This document shows, piece after piece, positions 39,424 through 50,500 of a stretch of DNA of 64,000 nt. The stretch is from assembly GCA_030267565.1 (NCBI GenBank), contig BRXU01000001.1, positions 868,001 to 932,000 on the forward strand, given 5' to 3'. The stretch is from Pleodorina starrii. Lineage: Eukaryota > Chlorophyta > Chlorophyceae > Chlamydomonadales > Volvocaceae. The notes under the pieces were generated by a model. That model did no database searches and was not told where the DNA came from. It saw only the letters and a list, made by a program, of their open reading frames with translations. A program made the translations under genes and the position numbers. Within the stretch, counting starts at the first letter, position 1. The number at the start of each line of letters is the position of its first letter.

Positions 39424-40939
39424 ATACTATTGGTTGGGAGTCACGTGTTTTCCAAAACTGATGTCTTAACAGTAGCAGCATATGCTACGTACGATGGCAG
39501 GAGTTCCGTAAGCGAGGTAGTCTCAGGATTTATGAGACCTTTACTATTACCGGTACTTTTGACGGTGGCATACTTATGATAGTAGTAATGTGTTCTTGGT
39601 TATTACTCCGATATACCCGCCAGATTTGTACCCGGGTTTGGCTGAACTTGTACCCGGGTTTTAGAGAACAAACCTGGGCTTAACTTTTTTTGTCTGGGGC
39701 AGCGTGGTGACCGTACAATGGCCGCAACGGCCTTCCCAAATTAATGGAGGCATAACTGGTGCGTGCTTGGCATGGATGAAGTAGCGGTTTACGCCGACAC
39801 GTCGTGTATTCAATGGGATCACAACAGTCTCACTCGAACCGTCCTTCCTGAATGTCGGGTAACGTGCTCAGGGAACCATCGGTGGGGGGCCCGGGGCTTC
39901 CGCCCCCCCTTCACCCCACACCCCGGTGGAAGTTCCACCATGGCACCACCAGGACCGTGCTCAGGCGCCACAGGGAAGCACCCACTTTGACAACGTGCTC
40001 TGCGTTGCTAGACACAGGGAACCGCCATGCTCGCGCGGTCTATGCCTTGCACATGACCTTTAAATGCAGGATTGCCGGCCTACAGGCCTGGCTAGGGTGG
40101 CCATCACACAGAGCATGGCTGGGATGAAGTGCACTTGAGCAAAACATCACAAGCAAGGGATGGGCAAATCCCCATTTTTGTCTGAATATATGGTTGCACT
40201 AGCTATAGAAACGGTACCACTGCATTTTGGCAGGCTAATAAACCTGCACTGGCGTGGCTGAGCACGCTCGAGCATGCTGAGCACGGTCTTGACCGTACGT
40301 AGTTGCGGTATTTATTGGGGACCGTGCTCGAGCACGGTCATGCCTTACTATTCGCGCTTACTATTCGCAGGGGCGACAAGGCGCGGGAGCCGTCCGGGGA
40401 TGTCTTGACATCTTTATTGTGTCTGGGGCGGGCGCTGCATTCGGCGCTTGCAGTACCGTCGTATGTACGTATACGGTGCCATGCACCGCCACTTCATTGC
40501 TTGGCCGCCACGTGATAGTAACTCACGCACGCACGCACGAGTTATTTTTATATTAGCAACAGATGGGGAAACAACCGCAATCGTACGTGTGAACGCTACG
40601 AATGAGGAAGGGCTAGGGTTTGTGGACAATTGGGTGCTTGGGCGGAGGGGCCGCGGAGAGGTGCACGGTGTTGTTGCTGGTAACGAGCCGTCGTGTGTAT
40701 TGCCCCTTTTAGTCGTAACCCCGGGCCCCGGACCCCGGCGGGGCTGGGCATCCGTACTGCAGCAGCACAACACATACACCCAGAGCCCCCCCAAAACACA
40801 CACACAAGAGGACGTTAGATATTAAAGGTAGGGGCGCTACCCTGCCTGCCTAGCTACCTATATATGGTCCTGCACCTTGTATCCATGACCGGACATGACA
40901 TGCTAGGCCTTCAGTTACTTACTGGGAACGTACTTCTTA

Positions 40940-41271
40940 GGGGCTGTTTACATATGACTGAAACTATGCCGCGCAGAAACATTTATATAGCTGAAATGGT
41001 TTATGGCAGATGTTCACATATAAGACCGAAGCTCGTATTTGAGTAAAAGTCTTATCTGCCGATTTCCATGGTGGCCTCCATAGAAATCGTGGAAATACTC
41101 CTCAAACATATACAGATTAGCACCAAAACACACAGACGACGCGTTGCAGCACACAACGACCGCGGAAAGCAATGTGAACAGTTTGTCCGGCCGAAACTTG
41201 TTTCCGCAAGATTGTGTTTGATGCTTGATTTCTGCGTTTTTGTTTTAAGCCGGATGTATGTAAACAGCCCC
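40940..41271. mobile_element. Tourist/Harbinger-like MITE (332 bp)
   Basis: Terminal inverted repeats GGGGCTGTTTACATA and TATGTAAACAGCCCC, flanked on both sides by TTA (40937-40939 and 41272-41274). A 3-bp TTA duplication with GGG-type ends is characteristic of PIF/Harbinger elements. No coding capacity. Confidence 0.82.
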
Positions 41272-41489
41272 TTAGGCGTAGAAGTGGTGCCCTCCCACGA
41301 CCTCGCTCACACACGTATGGACATAGATATACACGCCGGCGTTGCTTGGCCATAACAACACAACCGTAATATTATGTTATAACTTGAGGAGCCGAACGAA
41401 GGAGAAAAAGGCACCGGCGTGAAAGGGTCATATCAGTCATGCCGACGTCCGCCCTTCATGCCGGTACCCAAAGATCTTCATGGCACCGG

Positions 41490-41550
41490 CATAGAATGGC
41501 CATGAAGTGGCCATGAAGAGGCCATGTAGTGGCCATGAAGGGATTTCGCG
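41490..41550. repeat. GGCCATGAAGT short tandem repeats
   Basis: ATGGCCATGAAGT, GGCCATGAAGA, GGCCATGTAGT and GGCCATGAAGG follow each other, four units of 11-13 bp. Confidence 0.75.
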
Positions 41551-41809
41551 CCATTAATGTCTGGCCGTTCCCAGAGTGAAAGACGCCCTCTTCGTTCGGG
41601 CGGCAGGGGCAAACCCTATCTATCGGAGAGTTGCATGAGCAGGGAACCCCAATGGCAGTCCTACCTCCTATCCTGGGGGTTACCCTCCCAGCTATTCACA
41701 CGCACCCATATGCAGTCACACGCACATACAAAGTAGCTTAGACTACTCTCCTTACACGCTTAATATGCTGTAAGCGAAGACACAAGGCCACACCGGACGA
41801 CCCGGCAAA

Positions 41810-42343
41810 GTGTGCCTAGGCCGTATGGAAATCAGCAGCTTTTGCTGCTTTGTTCTCCTACTGTTAACGCACACAAGGGCGCATGCCAATGTCCTGACGA
41901 TCTGGACCTCGTTGACGGATTGCCCCCTCATACCTGACCTGGCACGCTCCTCGGGCTCAGCCCGAGGATGCGGGGCTTGCGAAGTACACCAGGTCCCTGA
42001 GGGAATAAGGCCGAGGAACCAATTCCAGATTTCGGACGCGCATTGCAACTGCCCGCCGCAAAATTTTGAAATCAGACCGTCCAAACCCCAAACGGCGTTA
42101 TACAACGTCACAGCTTTGTTTTCGCACTTCAACGGAGCAGCGCGTGCTGGAGATTGGCAACTTTGTCAGCCATCGGACAACACAGAAATGTCGCGCCAAC
42201 GCCACAAGAAGCCACCGGACCTCATGAGCTTGGTCACCTACTCCTGCTGGAATAACAGGCCACCTGACACACAACCCGGGCCCCTGTGCGGAATGCTCAA
42301 CCATCCAAACTTCTGTCCTCTTCTGCTGGATGGCGACCCTTCG
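41810..42343 (+). CDS. Dualen 2 polyprotein, N-terminal 178 codons
   Basis: Open frame starting with a hydrophobic stretch (FCCFVLLLL) and containing several cysteines, no recognised domain. It runs into the TIR element and would end there at 42466. Removing the element plus one TCG (2233 bp) brings it in phase with the frame at 44577. That phase match is the main evidence that it is part of Dualen 2. The start codon is a guess. Confidence 0.5.
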
Positions 42344-44573
42344 CCCTATAGCAGTCAAACCGCCCTTAAGGGCAAAATATGGCCTTACGGTGTGCCCTTA
42401 AGGTCCAACCGCCCTAGCATGTTCAACGCCAAAACGTGTTTGGAATTAATTATTTATGCTTATTAAGCAGTATAAAAGCAATAGCCGCAGAAAAGCAGAC
42501 CTCCCAAGTCAAATCCGTTCACATGCCTTGGTCACCCGTCCGGTCACAGTATTTTTGGTGTTGTCTTGTTGCATTTTGTACTTATACTAAGTAGTGCATA
42601 TAAATACTCCAGCTTGGCTGATTGAAAGTGTCCTAACCTTAGTCGGTCTGAAGGGCAACCATGGTTGCCCTCCTCCAGCGTTCATAGTGAAGGTCACGAG
42701 TTTTGAAGGACGATGTCTAGGTTATCAATATGAACAGTATTAACTGTATTGGCGAGTACTGCAGCAGCTGCGGAAGCGACTTCGCGGAAATGGTTGTGCA
42801 GCTTGCCGCGGGAATAGCGCAAATGTAGAAGGACGCATGCAGGGTAAACGTCCTCTTCTATCTGCTTGCACGGGCTATTGCAAGGAGCAGGCCGGGCACT
42901 GTGCTGCAAAGGCGCGACGGGTTCGCAAACGCCCCTGCGGACGCCTCGCCCTCCATCATGTATAAGCTGGAGTTTACACATATCTCACAGCTGAGAGGGG
43001 GCCACTGCAATTGAGTCCGACCGCGCGTGCCGGTGTCCGACCGCGCGTGCCGACCGCTGCTGGCATAACCCCCTGGCCCCCAACCTGGCGCATCGCAAGC
43101 CGGATAGCGGCGGCCCAATGCCCCAGGTGTGCGGGTTAGTTGTGCAGCGCTGTCGCGCCCGAAGCGTCCAACAGCACCCCCTTTCCCTTCCTCGGGCGGG
43201 TGTGCAGTCCGTTGCAGTGCTGTCTCGTGAACTTGTTGGTTTGGGTTGGTCCGGCGGCTGCACGGCCGTGCACCGTCAACCTCCTCGGTAAGGTAACAGT
43301 ACCGTAACAGCGTCTCTGGCTTACTCTCATCGCCATTGCCCGTAGCCGGGCAGGGCTAGGTGGGTTGAGCTTCAGCAGCCTGTCCGGTGTTTGTCAACAC
43401 CCTCACAAGGATCTCCATGTCCAGGATTTCAAGCTTCCGACCGCTGACGGCGGGGCTTCATTGTCGCACATAAGGCTGGACGGGGGTTTGGGTTGGGTCG
43501 GGTGGAGCGTCTTGCTGTATGCCGCGGTAGGGCTGCTTGTCCCCGTCTGCATAGCCACTCGAATGAGCGGTTCCGGCTACAGATGCAGGCCGCCGCACCG
43601 AGCCGTATGCCGCAAAGAAGGGCCGTTGGCCCTCATGGGGCCGCTCGCACAGCTCATTGCCCAGTGCTTATAGAAAATAATGACACAGACAACATGGTTC
43701 CTGCATTACAAGATACCTTGCGCGTGTGCGAAGGTCTGACCGCGGCAACAACCGGTCAGCGCTTCACCTTGGCAGCCCACACACCTCACCGAGTTCGATA
43801 CAACGCTGATAATGTTGCAAGGTCATGCTCAAGGTAAGTCACGAGTCGTTAGCGTCGTCGGCAGGCCCGGTTACTGCTCGCCCAGGAGTGCTTGCGTTGG
43901 CACCGGCGAACGCTTGCCCAACGTGCAACCGCAACTATATAGAAGTTGCAAAATAAGATTTAAAGTATTGGCGATGTAAATGATGTCTAGCCTTTATCGG
44001 AACTGTTATGTTTTGTGTTCCACTCCAATCCAATTGTGCTGACCATGTATGGCGAATCGCTAAATCTTATCCTGTTGTTAATCGCAACTCGCAGGCTGCA
44101 CGTGTAGGCTTGGACACATGCTCAGGCGGCCTGGGTGGCGAGCAGCTCGGAGCTAGCGGCCTGGCGTGGACTCCCTGGACATGGCGCGTCGTGGCGCTAG
44201 CGGCCGGGAGCGGACTTGGCTGTCAGCGGCTCGCTGAAAATTTTCTTTCAAGTGCGTACGGGCTTCGCTTCTCGGGACGAGAAAACTTCGCGTTCGCAAG
44301 CCTTAACATCCCAGCAGCCTCTAAGGGTACTCGTCGCATACGGTGGTTTTTACCGCCATATAACTCTGGACAGGGTTCTGTGCGTAGTATCGTCCGTATG
44401 GGGGCTGTATGGGCCCTAAGGGCGCCCCTACGGGCTGTATAGTCCGTATGTGAGCTGTATGGGCCCTAAGGGGGACCTTAAGTGAACCGGGCCTTAAGTG
44501 CTAAGGCCTCCTGGACGTAGGGTACATATGTGAAGTCCTTAGTGACCTTAAGGGCATTTTGACTGCTATAGGG
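42344..44573. mobile_element. non-autonomous TIR element, 2230 bp, TCG duplication
   Basis: Left end CCCTATAGCAGTCAAA then GCCCTTAAGG; right end the inverse, CCTTAAGGGC then TTTGACTGCTATAGGG, about 28 bp with two mismatches. TCG flanks both sides (42341-42343 and 44574-44576). CCTTAAGG is repeated inward at both ends. A TATAAAAG at about 42471 is the only promoter-like signal. No transposase was recognised. The 3-bp duplication fits PIF/Harbinger or CACTA-type elements. Confidence 0.8.
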
Positions 44574-44576
44574 TCG

Positions 44577-47500
44577 CCTTCCGGCAACAATGGTAATACG
44601 TCGCAAATTCCTCTTACAGAATCCTTCTTCAAAATAATACCCTGCTTCAAAACCTACGAGCTCGCAGATAACTTTCTGGACGTATGTACCTCACGTTTGG
44701 AACGTGGCGACCAACGCCATGAACGCACCCAAATCAGCAAAACGACCATCTGCAATCTTACCTTCAGTCTCTACCAAATATTCTCAAGCAGAAGGCCAAG
44801 TGCCCACCTCCCAAGGTCAATACGAGAAAACTACGAAGAGAGTACGGGACGTGTACAGGAAGCAAACGACAGAAACACATTTGCATACCAACAGGCATAC
44901 CAACAAGCACAGCTTATAAAACGAATACTGCCAATTAATGAAGAACCCGTCACCACAACCGGACACAACGTCACTCGCCAACCCCCACAAACTCTATTGT
45001 CCGTCGGACGCACGAGTTTCCTGCCTCACCACACTACACACACATCTAACAAATATAACACCTACTTCAGTGAAGCAGTTGGACATCTCGACAACAAAAA
45101 CGACCACTGGATACAGCGGCTATCGTACCGTACCAGAGTGGATGAGAAGCTGGGTAATACCGAGCTCCTTGACGCAAAACACCGCTCAAACCATACCACA
45201 ATAAACATAAACATACCCTTCTCGCAAAGCTACTGTTACAACCCTGTGCAGACGCACCAACGCTTAACACCAAAAATGGCGGGTAACCAGGCGTCTCGGG
45301 CGAAAGCATGCTGGACGCGATGTGAGATTCCCATGCAGCTGTCTGGCATTCAGAATGGCTCCGTGGCCTCCTTGAACCTGATCCCAGAGAAGCTCCGCGC
45401 CTCGGCGGCGGCCAGTCTCTTCGACCGCAAGCCGAACCAGATCAGCCAGCCCAACCTCGATTTCGTTTATAACAAAAGGGAAATGGCTGGCACGAAGCCA
45501 CCCCTCCAGCAGGCACATGCCAGCGGAGCTACTGTCGGCATGAATGTGACCAACCAGGACAGCCCCTATGCCGCTGGCTCCTGGCGTGGCGAAGACAGTG
45601 CTGAATCCCCCATGGTCTTGGGCGGACTGGCCCCTCTCAACACCGCGACGATTGACCTGCTGGCAATGATGATGGGTAAGACTGGAAATAGCAACCCTGC
45701 TGCTTGGCCGCCAACTGAATATCATAGCTATGCGCAGCGGGTGTCACAACCTAGTTCTAGATGGAAACTACCCAGCAGCACACACCTGACAAGTGCAATA
45801 CAGCAAGCCACTGATGAATACATCAATCACACAGAATGGTCCAGCCCCACTGCCCAACAGACTACAATCATACCCCAAACACCCTCCCATGATAAACCCC
45901 CCACAAGGTGGACAGCTAACTGGAGGCTGGAGGACCCTAGCGGCCAGGACGAAAGGATGTGGACCTGCCTGTGGACCGGCAATATTGGAGAGGACTCACA
46001 GCTAGCGGCATGTCGGAAAGTCGGATGGAGAGAGCAAAGTTGGTGCGTTGATGGTGCTTACCCCAATTGCACGAGGAACAGACAAGGAGAAGCCCCTGCT
46101 AAGGATCTGCATCCCAAAACTAGTTATCCTGAATGGGCCGATCCTAGAAAGATAGCATCCCAGGCGACATGTACAGCCGCTGACCCGATGAAGGCGGTAA
46201 TTACCTACTTGGCCCAACTAGCTAGAATTGTTTGCCAATGCCTAATGCTCTATGCCCGTCTGGTACCATGGGTTCTGGCGTCCCTGCCCGTGATGGGGAC
46301 AGCTTGCCATCTCATCAACACAACGCTGTCCAAAGCGTTGCTACCACCCAAAAAGGCAATACCCAGATACACCCTGTACGTACTAAGTCTTGGGTCAGCT
46401 ATGTACCCAATACCAATGCTTGCATGCATTGCCCCATTAGCTGCACTTAGTGCAGCCCTCTGCGCTGCATCGATCATCCTAACCGCCGGGATAATGTGGG
46501 CAATTCTGACTGCTACTAATCTCCTCATACCAATCATCAGCCAGCTGAAAACAATAAAGCAGATAACCACACACCCCTGCCCTGAACTTGTGCTACTATG
46601 CCACCTCATCAACGGCACCCGCTACATAGCTATACTGGCATGCCTAACGGATCCCTTGCACTTCCTACTGCATAGACTGCAAGCATTCGAAATTAAAATC
46701 CTCGTCATTACTGCCCTCTCCATCAAGTTCCGCACACAAAAACACACAGCGTGTCTAACTGCTGCAATCACCATGCTCTCAGTGATGGGCCAAATCAGAC
46801 AGAACGAAGAGGCGGTCGCGCTCCTTGCCATTGCCTTGAAGGCTGGCCTCCCAACCCTCCTGAAATTCGCAACTACAGACAAAATAAGGGCAAACCCCGA
46901 GACTGCCAAACGGGCAGCACCAGCGAAAAACAAAGGACACCAGTGCAGGACTGGCAACAATGCACGTCGACTGAAAAAACGGCATCCCCATAATTCGCAC
47001 AGACCGACACGCGCACACCCACCACATGGGTACTGGGACAGACGGAAAATAGGGGGAGACACACCTGTCGAACAAGAACATCAGGATCCCATGGAACATG
47101 GGCAAGGGGCCCCTAATCCGATACCATGGCCACTGCCCCGCCCAAGTATCAATGGAAGCGGACCAACCCACCACGAGCAACAACGAAGGCAATTCTGCCA
47201 AGTACACGCCCTCAACAATCTCATTGGGGGACATTACCTCAACCCGGAGCACGTGCTGGAATACTGCATACGCTTAGATGACCACCTACAAGCCACTAAT
47301 CACCCTAGCCGCGCCCTATGGCGCGAAACATTCAACAGACACACAGGCGCCTTCACGACGCTAGCAATAAACCACTACCTACGCTACAATGTATATCTCA
47401 CCTCACAAGACCCGACAAAGCAGTTTCTTGCCCTTATAAGTGCACCACGCGCACTGTCCTCGGGCAATGCTGTGAGGAGACGTGCCCTCCCCGCACTGCC

Positions 47501-50500
47501 ACCTTTGGCAGCCCAATACGGATTCGTACTGCAGATGTCCGGACGCCCTCACGCTGTATGCGTGAAACGAATCGGGGATACCTGGCATCTTATCGACTCG
47601 GAACACGTGCAATCAAAACTACTAAAGACACAAGTGGACTGGCAAGAGTTACAAGGCGGCGTTCAGTACCTCGATAGCGTTGACATTCTAACCACCACCA
47701 ACATGGCAAACGAGCTTAAGGAGGTTTTACCACCACCAGGATGGCCAGCAGCCCGACACCCAGCGGTCAGGATCGAGGAACCACTGGGAGACACCCCAGG
47801 AGCTACCGCCCCCAGCGACCTGCAACAAAATGCACCTCCCGAAAATTTGGAAGCGGGAGCTCACACAGCACAAATCAGAGATGCAGCCGTCAACCCACAA
47901 ATTCACCCAATCGAGGAACCAGCGGTTCTCAGAACATACGCCATGGCCGTCCAGAGGGGTCTTCTCGCCCATGCCACAACAACTGTCCCACGGCAAGATA
48001 CCCGGCCCCAAACCCTACAGGCTAACGCGAACCGACCGGCGGCGACCCTTGTGCAACCGCTGCCTGCTGACAATGAGATGCCGCTAGCGCAACCACATGA
48101 CCTCACGGCCCCTAACAACGCAAACATAGCAGCACCACGGCGCACCACTGAAAGACGCAACCCTGCGGCAATGCAAACCATACAAGAGCGCGCAGGCGAC
48201 AACATCAAGATGGGACGGAAAAGACGCCACAAAATAGACGATACCCAAACCACCATTCTGGAAGCCTTCCAACGACAGAAACATAGAAGACCAGGGACCC
48301 CCCTTGAGCCTAACTACAATGCTGAGGCCGGACAAGCTGGCACCTCCCCGCAACCCGAGCAAAGTCCGCTGCAAACGACAGGCACCACGTCGCATCGTTA
48401 CTTACACGTTGTCACACACGTGAGAGGCTTACAAGGACACCTATACGATGTTCTCTGCAATACACTTGACTGGAGGGCGGATATCCTTGTACTTACCGAA
48501 ACAAAGCTCGGCAAATGCGGCCTAAACGGCCGGATGAAGATGCATTTCCCCGGCTACCATGCTTGGGGCAGCACATTCCCCAACAAAAAGAACAAGTTGG
48601 GACAACCAGCTCCCGTAAGGCAAGCGGGAGTCGTGATTGCTATCTCGGATAGGTTTGCATCGGCCGGAAGCGCTACATGTGAGCAGCATCCACGTAACCT
48701 GCAAGGATGCGTATGCCACTGCACCGTACGCACTCCGCATAGCACAACCCTACACATCATAGGCGTTTACACGCCAGAACTGACATCTACACGCAAGTCC
48801 ATATACAAATATTGTGCGGACGTACTCACGCATGCAGACAACCATAAGGAGCATGTGATTATAGCTGGAGATTTTAATGCTGCCCTGCAAGCTGCTGACA
48901 GATCCACTGCGACCCTCGACGCGGATGACGTCTGCCACCGCACCTTTGTGTCCGAAAACAACCTGAAACCCCTAACCCCGCTCATAGTTGCGGAAGGACG
49001 GCAATACACCTATCGCCAGTTCAAAAACGGCTCCATCGCGCATGAAAGCCGAATCGATGACATCCTATGCAATAAGATCCTCACAACAAGATTAGACCTC
49101 TACAAGATAACGTCCGGAGTCTCAGCATATGAGACAGTTACCGTGCCCGGAGGCCACTTCGACCACAAACCTCTTCACGGAAGAATGCCCATTGAAGCTG
49201 TCCGACTATTTGACTGCCCCACCTCAGCAGCGCATAACCCAAATACCGCCGACACCACACCTACCTCAACAAAATGGCAAACCGTCAAACTACCAATCAC
49301 AAAATCCACATTGGATACAGTGAGGGAGACGCTCGAAAACGAACTAGCCTCAGACATGGCACAATTACATGACCGACTTCAGCCTGCTCTGACGGCTGTA
49401 ACTGCTGCCCTAACAGAAGAGGATGGAACCGGTAGAAGTGCAGCCCTCCGCTTGCGTGAACTGCGGAGTCACCCGGATGTCAGCCAAACCAACGTTACCA
49501 GCTGTGCGGAAGATCTACAGCAAATCTTAACGCACGCTCTCGACACACTCCTGAGTCACTGCGAGCACAAGCCCCCACGAACTGGAAAACTGCACGCGAC
49601 CAGGGTCGTGGGACGTAAGGTCAAACAGCTCCACCACGAGCACAGGAAGGTAAAATCGGAGCTCGAGCAAATCTATCGGCGGACCAAGGAACTAGGCATC
49701 GAAATACCAACCTACACAACCGATACCAACCCAGCCGAAATGCAGGATACCGCTACCGGGGAGGCTGTGAGAAACACAGTTGAGCCCACACCCGGAAACG
49801 TAACGGCACTCTCTCCCAATACAGGAGGTCAACACGTGGCACAGCCTACACAAAACGAAAAAGACACAATACGGCAGGAACCTACGCCTGCTGCGGCGCA
49901 GACAATAGGCCCCATGGAAATAGATGACATGAACGACAAAAACACCGCCCCATCGCGTATAACCACTGGAAGCCCCGTTAACGCGATCGGGACACGCATC
50001 AATGGTCTCCGCAAAAGACTGCGAGAAGTTGGCCAGTTGCTAAGGAAAGCTACCTCCGACCGAAAAAGCGAAAATATAAAGAACGCAAAACGCAGATTTC
50101 AACGAATGCTTGCGGTCCGCCCGAAGCAAGGACACCGAGTTATCTTCAACAAAGGAGAGGCACAGCAAAAAGGGATACCAGCCATCAGACACCCACGCGA
50201 TGGACTAGTCCGCACAGATCCCGCTGATATCCTCGATGCCCTACATACATATTTTTCACGCCAGGCGGCCCCAGCCATTGGGGCCCGCACGGGGAAATTC
50301 CTACCAGAAGACGTGCATAGGCAATACCCATGGGCCGAGGCCTACGCCCCAGACACGTTCACACTTCATGCGTACGACGCGCCTGGTGACCATGCCCTGC
50401 TCCCGCATATCGCCGACCCCACCAATTTCGACACTTGCATTCAGTTTCTCTCCCGTAACAAGGCGCCTGGGCCTGATGGCATACCCAATGAATTACTCAA

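Larger units (their letters stand above)
39424..41809. other. unassigned region between the two Dualen copies
   Basis: No gene seen. Contents: repeated TTGTACCCGGGTTT at 39628 and 39649; a GC-rich hairpin near 39886-39945; inverted GAGCACGGTC/GACCGTGCTC at about 40279-40340; the MITE at 40940-41271; inverted GCCGAACGAAG/CTTCGTTCGGGC at about 41391 and 41600; and a GGCCATGAAG cluster at 41490-41550. The 5' end of Dualen 2 must lie near its right edge but was not located. Confidence 0.5.
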
